Shown here piece after piece: positions 34,614-42,910 of a stretch of 44,106 nt of DNA. The translations under genes and the position numbers were made by a program. The first letter of the stretch is position 1, and each line of letters starts with the position of its first letter. The stretch is from an uncultured Lachnospiraceae bacterium (GTDB lineage: Bacteria; Bacillota; Clostridia; Lachnospirales; Lachnospiraceae). Location of the stretch: contig CANQDT010000019.1 of assembly GCA_947593735.1 (NCBI GenBank), positions 1 through 44,106 on the forward strand. Reading direction: 5' to 3'. Below the pieces are notes generated by a model. The model ran no database searches. It worked only from the letters and a program-made list of their open reading frames with translations, and was not told the DNA's origin.

Positions 34614-35952
34614 CCGGAATAGAGATGAGATTCTCTCCATGGGTATTGACGGAGATGTCTACGACTTTTGCATGGCGACGGAACAGGAGCTTTGCGGCAG
34701 GTTCCGCGCCATCGACGAAGTGACGGAATATAATCAGCTGAAAGTCCTGAACGCGATGCGGAAAAACCGGCTGGGCGAAAGCCATTTCGCGCCGACGACC
34801 GGATACGGATATAACGATACCGGGCGGGAGATCACGGAAAAGATTTACGCGGACGTTTTTCACACGGAAGACGCCCTGGTCCGCCCGCAGATCACATGCG
34901 GGACCCATGCGCTCGCGCTTGCGCTCATGGCGAACCTCCGCCCCGGGGACGAGCTGTTGTCGCCGGTCGGCAAGCCGTACGATACGCTGGAGGAAGTGAT
35001 CGGCATCCGGCCGTCCGCCGGGTCGCTGCGCGAATATGGCGTTACATACGCGCAGGTTGACCTTCTCGAAGACGAGAGCTTTGATTACGCCGGGATCGCG
35101 GACGCGATCCATGAGCGCACGCGGCTTGTCACGATCCAGCGGTCGAAGGGATACGCGTCGCGGCATACATTGTCGGTACAGGAGACCGGCGATCTGATCG
35201 CGTTTATCAAAAAGCAAAAAGCCGACGTGATCTGCATGGTAGACAACTGTTACGGGGAATTTGTGGACCGGATCGAACCATCCGACGTCGGAGCGGATCT
35301 GGTCGTCGGCTCCCTGATCAAAAATCCGGGAGGCGGGCTCGCGCCGGTCGGCGGGTATATCGCTGGCAAAAAAGAGTACGTGGAACAGGCGTCCTACCGC
35401 CTGACGTCCCCCGGTCTCGGGAAAGAAGTCGGACCGTCCCTCGGAATCTATCCGCAGATCCTTCAGGGATTCTTCCTCGCGCCGCAGACGGTCAACGGCG
35501 CTCTGAAAGCGGCGATCCTTGCCGCCGGCATTTATGAAAAGCTCGGGTTCCGGGTGATCCCCGGCATGCATGACCCGCGCAATGATATTATCCAGGCGGT
35601 TGAATTTGAAGACCCGGAGCTTTTGAAGGCGTTTTGCCGCGGGATCCAGGCGGCGGCGCCGGTCGACAGCTTTGTCCGACCGGAACCGTGGGATATGCCG
35701 GGATATGACTGCCCGGTTATTATGGCGGCGGGCGCGTTTGTGTCCGGATCTTCGATCGAACTGAGCGCGGACGGTCCCATCCGACCGCCGTATACCGCCT
35801 ATTTTCAGGGCGGGCTGACCTATTACCATGCGAAATTCGGCATGATGATGTCGCTGCAGAAAGTAAAAGAAGCAAAGGGATCCTTGTACTTGGAGAGTAG
35901 AAAGGAATCCATTGAACAAAACAGGGACGATCAAACAGTTACCAGCCAGTGA
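34603..35952 (+). CDS. Methionine gamma-lyase family protein (YnbB-like PLP enzyme)
   Basis: This 449-residue PLP enzyme of the Cys/Met-metabolism type carries the Lys in SLIKNPGGGLAPVGGYIAG (K240), with MVDNCYGEF supplying the Asp. It fits the family once called aluminium resistance protein, now methionine gamma-lyase family, which sits beside miaA in many Firmicutes. The true substrate is not established. ATG 34603 and 34606 are both possible after AAGGAAAAGG. The start overlaps the miaA stop by 11 bases. Confidence 0.9.
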   Translation: MMSDRNRDEILSMGIDGDVYDFCMATEQELCGRFRAIDEVTEYNQLKVLNAMRKNRLGESHFAPTTGYGYNDTGREITEKIYADVFHTEDALVRPQITCGTHALALALMANLRPGDELLSPVGKPYDTLEEVIGIRPSAGSLREYGVTYAQVDLLEDESFDYAGIADAIHERTRLVTIQRSKGYASRHTLSVQETGDLIAFIKKQKADVICMVDNCYGEFVDRIEPSDVGADLVVGSLIKNPGGGLAPVGGYIAGKKEYVEQASYRLTSPGLGKEVGPSLGIYPQILQGFFLAPQTVNGALKAAILAAGIYEKLGFRVIPGMHDPRNDIIQAVEFEDPELLKAFCRGIQAAAPVDSFVRPEPWDMPGYDCPVIMAAGAFVSGSSIELSADGPIRPPYTAYFQGGLTYYHAKFGMMMSLQKVKEAKGSLYLESRKESIEQNRDDQTVTSQ

Positions 35953-36607
35953 ACGGCCATATGAAAAATGTGAACGATATGGTCCTGCCGCGCTTTCCGA
36001 TGCGGAGCTGATCGCCGTGATCATCCGATCCGGCACGAAAAGCCGCCGTTCTATCGACCTCGCCGCGGACGTCCTCCGTCACTGTATCCCGTACGAAGGG
36101 CTGCACGGTCTGTATCATCTGACGCTGCCCCAACTGAAGGAGATCAAGGGGATCGGCACGATCAAGGCGATCCAGATCCTCTGCGTCGGAGAATTGTCAA
36201 GGCGGATCGCGAAAGCGTCGACAAAGGAGCGGCTGACGGTCAGGAACCCGCAGACGATCGCCGATCATTTCATGGAAGAAATGTGCTATCTGGACAAGGA
36301 AGTCATGAAGCTGATCTTCCTGGATGGGCACAGCCATCTGACCGGCGACGTAAATTTGAGCGCGGGAACCGTCAATTCTACTTCCGCGGAGCCAAGGGAC
36401 GTCTTTTTGGAAGCGCTTGCCCATCACGCGGTATCGGTGATCCTGATGCACAACCATCCGTCCGGGGAACCGACCCCGAGCAGGGCGGATATCGCGGCGA
36501 CCGACCGTCTCGCGGAAGCGGGAAAGCTGATCGGGATCCCGGTCAGCGACCATATCATTATCGGGGACCATTGTTATTGGAGTTTTTTGGAACATAAATT
36601 GTTATGA
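35912..36607 (+). CDS. radC: RadC-family JAB1/MPN domain protein
   Basis: This 231-residue protein has an N-terminal helix-hairpin-helix region (YGPAALSDAELIAVIIRSG, LKEIKGIGTIKAIQI) and a C-terminal JAB1/MPN metalloprotease-like domain with HNHPSGEPTPSRADIAAT (His at 180 and 182). The early claim of a role in DNA repair has not held up well, and its function is uncertain. It starts at TTG 35912 with AAAGGA upstream and overlaps the previous gene by 41 bases; no in-frame ATG fits. It leads into the mre genes, the usual Firmicutes order. Confidence 0.94.
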   Translation: MNKTGTIKQLPASERPYEKCERYGPAALSDAELIAVIIRSGTKSRRSIDLAADVLRHCIPYEGLHGLYHLTLPQLKEIKGIGTIKAIQILCVGELSRRIAKASTKERLTVRNPQTIADHFMEEMCYLDKEVMKLIFLDGHSHLTGDVNLSAGTVNSTSAEPRDVFLEALAHHAVSVILMHNHPSGEPTPSRADIAATDRLAEAGKLIGIPVSDHIIIGDHCYWSFLEHKLL

Positions 36608-36627
36608 GAAGCACAGGAGGAAATCCG

Positions 36628-37647
36628 GTGGGAGCTGAAATTTTTTACCTTGATATCGGAAGCCATACGATCAAACTCGGAAAAGAAGGCCATACGATGC
36701 TGAAACAAGAGAATAACCGGATCGCGTACGACGGTACGATCCCGATCGGTTATGGCAAGGACGCGATCGACATGGAGGGGAAAATGATCCCCGGCATTGA
36801 GATCATTACCCCGGTGGAAAACGGCGTTCCGGGCAATCTGGAAGCGCTGCAGAATCTGCTCCGGCATCTGTATGAGGAACAGGGCGCCCGGCGGTTCCTG
36901 CTGCGGGGGCATACCTATTACGCCGCCATCCCGTGCGACGTATCCCAGGTGGAGGAGAAGGCGATCCTTTCCGCGATCGACAACAGCCATATCCGCGCCC
37001 GCAAGATCCTGTTCGTGAACAAATTGATCGCCGACGCGATCGGCGGAGGCGTCCTGCCCAGAGGGGACCGGTTCTGCCTGCTGGTGGATATCGGGCATGA
37101 CACGACGGAGATGGGCGTCCTGCATGACGGCCAGATCTTATACAGCAAGCGGATCTTTTCCGGCGGCGGCAGGTTCAACGACGGCATCACGGAATCGATT
37201 TTGCAGCAGATGGATTTTCTAGTCTCGCCCAAAGAAGCGTCGTATCTGAAAAAGGAGATCGGGTCGGCGCAGCCGTACAGTCAGAGAAGCATTGTCGTTA
37301 CCGGGATCGATACGAATACCGGATTGCCTGCCGAACGGGAGATCGACACGCTGAGCGTACATATCGGACTGGTTTCCGTATTGAATGAACTGCTCCACGA
37401 AATTGAGGCGTTCCTCAGAACAATGCCGACTGATTTTTATGAGAGAGTGAAGGGCAGCGATCTCTTTTTATGTGGAGGTTCGTCCCATTTATCGGAGATC
37501 AGCCTGTTTTTAGAGGACGCGCTGCATATGTCGGTTTCCCTGCTTGACGGCGGGAACCAGACCGCGCTGCAGGGCCTTGAAAAAATCGCTTCCAACGAGC
37601 GCCTGCGCGGTTACGCGAAATCGGTCAAAGTTCCATTTTATGAGTGA
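36628..37647 (+). CDS. Divergent MreB-like actin homologue
   Basis: This 339-residue protein lies where mreB is expected, between radC and mreC. It follows the MreB layout (IPCDVSQVEEKAIL matches the MreB P-S-G-V-T-E-V-E region) but its nucleotide-binding motifs are altered. Phosphate-1 is DIGSHTIK (D9) and phosphate-2 is DIGHDTTEMG (D154), in place of DIGGGTT. The EEPMAAAIGAG region reads VNKLIADAIGGG, with Lys132 at the position of the catalytic Glu. The adenosine motif is LCGGSSHLS. It starts at GTG 36628, 7 bases after AGGAGG. It may be a regulatory or non-hydrolysing MreB; FtsA/PilM-like ancestry is a weaker alternative. Confidence 0.82.
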   Translation: MGAEIFYLDIGSHTIKLGKEGHTMLKQENNRIAYDGTIPIGYGKDAIDMEGKMIPGIEIITPVENGVPGNLEALQNLLRHLYEEQGARRFLLRGHTYYAAIPCDVSQVEEKAILSAIDNSHIRARKILFVNKLIADAIGGGVLPRGDRFCLLVDIGHDTTEMGVLHDGQILYSKRIFSGGGRFNDGITESILQQMDFLVSPKEASYLKKEIGSAQPYSQRSIVVTGIDTNTGLPAEREIDTLSVHIGLVSVLNELLHEIEAFLRTMPTDFYERVKGSDLFLCGGSSHLSEISLFLEDALHMSVSLLDGGNQTALQGLEKIASNERLRGYAKSVKVPFYE

Positions 37648-37658
37648 GGACAGAGGAT

Positions 37659-38534
37659 ATGAGAAGAAAGCAGAAAAAAACATTTCAGGAGAAAAAACAG
37701 CGCAGGATCCAGTGGAAGCCGGTGTATCTTCTCATTGTCCTGGCGGTTCTCGCGTCCGCGATGATCGCCGGTTCCCTGCGGCATCCGGAGCGGAACGGGA
37801 TCGCGCAGAGGGCGGTCCGCTTTGTCGTTGTCCCTGTCCAGAAATGCCTGAACCGGATCGGCATTCCGTTTCATTCGGAAAACCGTATGCCCGAGGAGGA
37901 TCTGCAAAAAGAAAACGCCATGCTCCGCGACCGGATACAGGAGCTTGAACAGGAACAGTTCCGGTATGAAAAGGGTCAAAAAGAACTGGAACGGCTCCGA
38001 AAGCTGTATCAGCTGAATGATAATTATGAACAATACGATACGACCGCGGCGCGCGTGATCGGGAAGACGGACGGAAATTGGTTTTCGACGTTTCTGATCG
38101 ATAAAGGCGCGCGGGACGGGATCGAAAAAAATATGAATGTCGTCTGTCCGGAAGGACTGGTCGGATATGTGTCGAACGTGTACGACACGTACGCGAAAGT
38201 AACGACGATCCTGGATGAATCCAGCAGCGTCAGCGCCGAGTTTCTGGAGGCGGAAGCGCTCTGCATGGTGAACGGGAGCCTGCAGCAGATCCGTTCCGGC
38301 ACGCTCCCGATCACAAACATTGACGCGGAAGCAGAAGCGAAGAAAAACGATACGGTTGTGACGTCGCAGATCAGCAGCAAATACATTCCGGGGATCAAGA
38401 TCGGGACCGCCGGCGAGATCACGCCGGACGATACCGGGCTGTCCCAGGTATCCACGCTCGTCCCAGCCGTTAATTTCCGGAACATCCACGAAGTCCTGAT
38501 CATCAAAGCGCAAAAGGAGCCTGACGTTGAGTAA
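37659..38534 (+). CDS. mreC: Rod shape-determining protein MreC
   Basis: This 291-residue protein has a basic start, one membrane helix (about 22-40), a coiled coil (about 75-115, from LQKENAMLRDRIQELEQEQ) and two beta domains with GNWFSTFLIDKGARDGIEKN and GLVGYVSNVYDTYAKVTTI. MreC links the cytoskeleton to PBP2 and RodA in the elongasome. The start is ATG 37659; a GTG at 37644 would overlap the previous gene. mreD begins within its last bases. Confidence 0.93.
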   Translation: MRRKQKKTFQEKKQRRIQWKPVYLLIVLAVLASAMIAGSLRHPERNGIAQRAVRFVVVPVQKCLNRIGIPFHSENRMPEEDLQKENAMLRDRIQELEQEQFRYEKGQKELERLRKLYQLNDNYEQYDTTAARVIGKTDGNWFSTFLIDKGARDGIEKNMNVVCPEGLVGYVSNVYDTYAKVTTILDESSSVSAEFLEAEALCMVNGSLQQIRSGTLPITNIDAEAEAKKNDTVVTSQISSKYIPGIKIGTAGEITPDDTGLSQVSTLVPAVNFRNIHEVLIIKAQKEPDVE

Positions 38535-39027
38535 ACTGAAAAGAGGCATATCCGTATGCCTTGTCATTTTAATCGCATATTATTTCCAGACCATATTTTT
38601 TCCGCGGTTACTGCCGCTTTCGCCGAATCTTTTTCTGATCCTGGTCGTATTTTTCGGCATTATGGGAACCCCGTATAGCGGGATGTGCGTCGGCTTTGCC
38701 GTCGGGATCCTTCTTGACTGTATTGCCGGAGCGCCATGCGGCGCGGCAACGCTGCTCTATACCGTTATCGGATATATCAGCAGCCTGTATCACCGCAACT
38801 TTTACGGGACCAGCTTCCTGCGCCCGATCGGGCTGCTGGCGGCGATGGATCTGGCATATGGAATGGCGGTCTATTTCCTCTGTTATTTTTTCCGCCATGG
38901 GATCCATATCGCGTTTTATCTGTTTCATATCATGATCCCGGAAATGATCTATACGACCTTCGTCGGGATCCTGCTTTATAAACTGATCAGCGCGGTCAAT
39001 AACCGTACCATACAGGAGATATCATGA
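38527..39027 (+). CDS. mreD: Rod shape-determining protein MreD
   Basis: This 166-residue membrane protein has about five segments, including FFPRLLPLSPNLFLILVVFF and GTPYSGMCVGFAVGILLD, typical of MreD. It partners MreC in the elongasome. It starts at TTG 38527, 7 bases after AAGGAG, and overlaps the mreC stop by 8 bases. Its own stop overlaps the next gene's ATG by 4 bases, so mreC, mreD and the PBP2 gene form a coupled set. Confidence 0.92.
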   Translation: MSKLKRGISVCLVILIAYYFQTIFFPRLLPLSPNLFLILVVFFGIMGTPYSGMCVGFAVGILLDCIAGAPCGAATLLYTVIGYISSLYHRNFYGTSFLRPIGLLAAMDLAYGMAVYFLCYFFRHGIHIAFYLFHIMIPEMIYTTFVGILLYKLISAVNNRTIQEIS

Positions 39028-41858
39028 ATCCAGAACGCGTTTTAAAAAAATTGCATCGTATTTTTGAAAAGCGGATGCTCGTCCTTCTGATCCTGTTTTC
39101 GTGCCTGTTCGCGATCCTGGCGCTGCGCCTGTTTCAGCTCCAGATCATCGAGGGCGCGGAGCATGAAAAGAATTTTACATACAAAAGCCTGAAAACGATC
39201 GAGCTGCCCGGAACGAGGGGCAACATTTATGATACGAACGGGACGCTTCTCGCTTCCAACCAGGTGGCTTACTGCGTTGTATTCGATAATTCGATCGATT
39301 ATGAGAGCCGCGCCGCGGAGAAAGGGAACGGCGCGACCGCAAACGAGCTGAAAAACGCGGATCTTCTCCGGCTGGCAAAAATGATCCAGGGAAACGGCGA
39401 CAAGATCAGTTCGGATTTCCCGATCGCGCTCAATTACAAAAACCGGTTTTATTTTACGGTGCAGGATGAGGCGCTGCGCAGATTCAAGCTGGATTCCTTC
39501 GGCGTGACGGATCCCGATTCCATGACCGAAGAGCAGCGGCGGCAGATGGATTTTAGCGCGCGTGAAATGTTTGAATATTTCCGAACCGGATACGGAAGTT
39601 CCGTGATGGGCAGGTATTACGACATTTCAGACGACTACTCCGAGCAGGACGCGCTTACGATCATGTCGATCCGGTATATGGTGAGCCGGAATGTTTATAC
39701 GCAGTACAAACCGACGACGATCGCGTACCAGGTGAGCGATGAGACGGTCGTCCAGATCAAGGAGAATCCGGATCTGTATCCCGGTTCGGCGATCGAGACG
39801 GAATCCGTGCGCGTCTATCCCGACGCGGAATATTTTTCCCATATCATCGGTTATACCGGCGTGATCAGCGAAGAGGAGCTGGAGGAATATAACCGCGGGA
39901 CCGGGGAACAGGAGAAATCCCGGTATTCGGCAAATGACATTGTCGGAAAGATCGGCGTAGAAAAGGAAATGGAAGACCAGCTGCGTGGATATAACGGTTC
40001 CCGGGAAGTGTTCGTGGACAGCCTCGGACGGATTTTGGAAGAAAATAATTATGTGGAAGCGGTGAGCGGAAACGACGTTTATCTGTCGATCGACGCCGGG
40101 CTGCAAAAATACTGTTACCGCGTACTGGAAAAGAAATTAGCGGGGATCCTGCTGGAACATATGACGCCCGGCTCCGCGACAGCGGATGAGGACGACGAAG
40201 TGCTGATCCCCTATTACCGCCTGCTGTACTCGTTCATCGACAATAACCGGATCGATATCTCCTCATTTGGCAGGGAGACGGCGACAAAGCGTGAAAAATC
40301 CATGCAGGCGAAGTTTGAGAAACGCAGCGCGCAGGTCCTGTCCGGGCTGGAAAAGGGCATTTTCCGGAAAACATCGAAGATGAAGGACTGGGACGCCGAA
40401 TCGACGGAGTACGCGCGCGAAGCATATTCGGTGATCAAAAATAATCTCGGGCTTGTAAAGACCGAACAGGTCGATGAAAACAGCGAGCCGTATCAGGACT
40501 GGCTCTATGAAAACAGTTCATTGAAGGCTTATCTTGAATTTCTGATCGACCAGGACTGCATCCGCCTGGAAGAACTGGGCGCTGAGTCCGACAGCAAAGC
40601 GGTGATTTATCAGAAAATCGTCGACGCTTCACTGGAAGAATTGAAGCAGGATCCCGATTTCGACAAATTAATCTACAAGTATATGTTAAAATCAGGGCAT
40701 ATATCTGGAAAAGATATTTGTATGACTTTGTACGATCAGGGATTTTTGGAAAAAGAGGGCGATCCGGATTATGACCTGCTGGCGGACGGCAGCTTATCGC
40801 CATATGAGTTTATCCGCGCCAAGCTGAAAAAGCTGGACATCACGCCCGCGGACCTCGCGCTTGACCCCTGTTCCGGTTCGATCGTGATCACTGATCCGAA
40901 CAATGGAAAAGTCAAGGCGCTCGTCAGCTATCCCGGCTACGACAATAACCGCCTGGCGAACGGCGTGGATTCGGATTATTACCGGCGGCTGCAGAACGAC
41001 AAATCGTATCCGCTCCTGAACCGCGCCACGCAATCCGGATGCGCCCCGGGATCGACCTACAAGATCGTGACCGCGACAGCCGGTATCCTGGAAGGAAAGA
41101 TTTCTCCGGATACCTATCTGGAGTGCAACGGCATTTATCGGAAGGTCGAACCGCCCGCGAAATGCTGGATCTACCCGGATGCGCACGGCTATGTCGGACT
41201 GGAGGAAGCGATCGAGGTATCCTGCAACAGTTATTTCTTTGAGATCGGGCGGCTGCTCGGAGGAAAGAACGGTAAATATGACGATGAGACAAGCCTGGAG
41301 CTTCAGAAGAAATACGCGGCGCTGTTCGGTCTGGACCAGACGAGCGGGATCGAACTGAGCGGGGAGATCAAACCGCACATTTCGGATAAGGACGGCGTCC
41401 GGTCCGCCATCGGACAGGGGACGCACAATTACACGCCGAGTCAGCTTGCGCGGTACATCACGACCGTGGCGAACCGGGGAAATACATATAACCTGAGCAT
41501 TTTCGATTCTGTACAGAACCATGACGGCGACATCGTAAAGGATTTCGATTCCGAGCCGGTCCGGCATGTCGATCTGCCGGAATCAACCTGGGAAACGCTG
41601 CACAACGGTCTTTACCGTGTCGTCAACAATTCCGATTATGTCCGGTATTTCGACGGATGCAATTTTTCGATCGCCGGAAAGACCGGAACCGCGGAGGAGG
41701 ATCTGACAAGGCCGTCCCACGCGCTCTTTGTTTCCTACGGCGCGAGTTCCTCTCCGGAGATCGCGGTGACGACCGTCCTGCAGCACGGTTACAGCTCCAG
41801 AAACGCGGTTGAATTGACAAGCAAGATATACAAATATTATTTTCATGTAGATAAATAA
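39024..41858 (+). CDS. mrdA: Penicillin-binding protein 2 with large insertion
   Basis: This elongation-specific transpeptidase cross-links peptidoglycan with RodA. A short cytoplasmic start and one membrane helix (about 19-37) lead to the dimerisation domain, starting with PGTRGNIYDTNGTLL. The transpeptidase shows S677-T-Y-K680, S733-C-N735 and K886-T-G888, so it should be active. At 944 residues it is far longer than the usual 600-700. About 240 extra residues (about 380-617) lie between LSIDAGLQKYCYRVLEKKLA and GSIVITDPNNGKVKALVSYP. The insertion is charged and probably helical, with no known domain that I can recognise. Confidence 0.94.
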   Translation: MNPERVLKKLHRIFEKRMLVLLILFSCLFAILALRLFQLQIIEGAEHEKNFTYKSLKTIELPGTRGNIYDTNGTLLASNQVAYCVVFDNSIDYESRAAEKGNGATANELKNADLLRLAKMIQGNGDKISSDFPIALNYKNRFYFTVQDEALRRFKLDSFGVTDPDSMTEEQRRQMDFSAREMFEYFRTGYGSSVMGRYYDISDDYSEQDALTIMSIRYMVSRNVYTQYKPTTIAYQVSDETVVQIKENPDLYPGSAIETESVRVYPDAEYFSHIIGYTGVISEEELEEYNRGTGEQEKSRYSANDIVGKIGVEKEMEDQLRGYNGSREVFVDSLGRILEENNYVEAVSGNDVYLSIDAGLQKYCYRVLEKKLAGILLEHMTPGSATADEDDEVLIPYYRLLYSFIDNNRIDISSFGRETATKREKSMQAKFEKRSAQVLSGLEKGIFRKTSKMKDWDAESTEYAREAYSVIKNNLGLVKTEQVDENSEPYQDWLYENSSLKAYLEFLIDQDCIRLEELGAESDSKAVIYQKIVDASLEELKQDPDFDKLIYKYMLKSGHISGKDICMTLYDQGFLEKEGDPDYDLLADGSLSPYEFIRAKLKKLDITPADLALDPCSGSIVITDPNNGKVKALVSYPGYDNNRLANGVDSDYYRRLQNDKSYPLLNRATQSGCAPGSTYKIVTATAGILEGKISPDTYLECNGIYRKVEPPAKCWIYPDAHGYVGLEEAIEVSCNSYFFEIGRLLGGKNGKYDDETSLELQKKYAALFGLDQTSGIELSGEIKPHISDKDGVRSAIGQGTHNYTPSQLARYITTVANRGNTYNLSIFDSVQNHDGDIVKDFDSEPVRHVDLPESTWETLHNGLYRVVNNSDYVRYFDGCNFSIAGKTGTAEEDLTRPSHALFVSYGASSSPEIAVTTVLQHGYSSRNAVELTSKIYKYYFHVDK

Positions 41859-41878
41859 GACAGTTGAGAGGAGATACC

Positions 41879-42664
41879 ATGGCACAGGGTGAAGTGATAG
41901 TAGTCACGTCAGGCAAAGGAGGGGTCGGAAAGACGACCGCCAGCGCGAATATCGCGTCCGGCTTGGCGAAGCTGGACAAGAAAGTGGTGGCGATCGATAC
42001 CGACATCGGTCTGCGCAATCTCGACGTGGTGATGGGATTGGAAAATCGGATCGTATATAATCTTGTGGACGTCGTGGAGGGAAACTGCCGGCTGAAGCAG
42101 GCGCTGATCCGGGACAAGCATCTTCCGGGGCTGTTCCTTCTCCCTTCAGCCCAGACGAGGGACAAGTCAAGCGTAAATCCGGAACAGATGGCAAAGCTCA
42201 TGGAAGAACTCCGATGCGATTATGATTATATCATCCTCGACTGCCCGGCGGGAATCGAACAGGGCTTTTTCAACGCCGTTCTTCCCGCGGACCGGGCGAT
42301 CGTCGTGACGACGCCGGAGGTTTCCGCGATCCGCGACGCGGACCGCGTGATCGGGCTGCTCCAGTCAAGGGACATTACCGCCATCCATCTTCTTGTGAAC
42401 CGGATCCGCATGGATCTGATCCGGAAGGGCGATATGATGAATGTGGAAGATGTGCTGGAGCTGCTCGGCGTTCCGCTGATCGGCGTCGTTCCGGATGACG
42501 AATCGGTCGTCATTTCCGCCAATCAGGGGGAACCGCTCGCGGGCGGCGATACCATTCCCGGGCAGGCGTATTTCAACATCTGCCGCAGAATCATCGGCGA
42601 GGATGTCGCGTTCCTGGATCTGAAGCCGCGGGGATTTCTGCGCTTCTTTCATCGAAAAAAATAA
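41879..42664 (+). CDS. minD: Septum site-determining ATPase MinD
   Basis: MinD is a membrane-cycling ATPase that positions the division site. The deviant Walker A is SGKGGVGKTT (11-20, with signature Lys13), followed by VVAIDTDIGLRNLDVVMGLE and DYIILDCPAGIEQGF. The C-terminal PRGFLRFFHRKK is a short amphipathic membrane-targeting helix. I start at ATG 41879 after GAGAGGAG; a frame 5 codons longer is weaker. At 261 residues it is normal. No minC lies between PBP2 and minD, a gap of only 20 bp; minE follows. Confidence 0.96.
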   Translation: MAQGEVIVVTSGKGGVGKTTASANIASGLAKLDKKVVAIDTDIGLRNLDVVMGLENRIVYNLVDVVEGNCRLKQALIRDKHLPGLFLLPSAQTRDKSSVNPEQMAKLMEELRCDYDYIILDCPAGIEQGFFNAVLPADRAIVVTTPEVSAIRDADRVIGLLQSRDITAIHLLVNRIRMDLIRKGDMMNVEDVLELLGVPLIGVVPDDESVVISANQGEPLAGGDTIPGQAYFNICRRIIGEDVAFLDLKPRGFLRFFHRKK

Positions 42665-42678
42665 CCGGAGGGTCGGAT

Positions 42679-42897
42679 ATGTTCCATTTTCGTTCTGATA
42701 CGAAAGGACAAACATCGAGCCAGTTGGCAAAGGATCGATTGAAGCTGCTTCTTCTTTCGGAAAAAGTCTCATGCACCGCCGAGGATATGGCGCTGATGCG
42801 GAGTGAAGTACAGCGGGTGGTCGCGAAATACGTCGACCTGCACAGGAAAAAAGTGGAGATCCGGATTCTTGACCCTGAGGATCCGCCAGAAGAATAA
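42679..42897 (+). CDS. minE: Cell division topological specificity factor MinE
   Basis: This 72-residue protein has the MinE layout: an N-terminal stretch (MFHFRSDTKGQTSS), the MinD-contact helix LAKDRLKLLLL (16-26), and the C-terminal dimerisation part VVAKYVDLHRKKVEIRIL. MinE stimulates MinD ATPase and drives its release from the membrane. It lies 14 bp after minD, preceded by CCGGAGGG. It appears intact, although minC is missing from the locus. Confidence 0.92.
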   Translation: MFHFRSDTKGQTSSQLAKDRLKLLLLSEKVSCTAEDMALMRSEVQRVVAKYVDLHRKKVEIRILDPEDPPEE

Positions 42898-42910
42898 ATA
42901 CGGAGAAATC

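Noticed and set aside
34513-36036. 507-codon minus-strand frame opposite the YnbB-like gene
   Set aside because: Shadow of a PLP enzyme and the start of radC; no promoter or ribosome-binding site.
40160-40876. PBP2 insertion as a mobile element or intein
   Set aside because: No terminal repeats, intein splice residues or change in base composition are evident; it reads as an in-frame protein segment.
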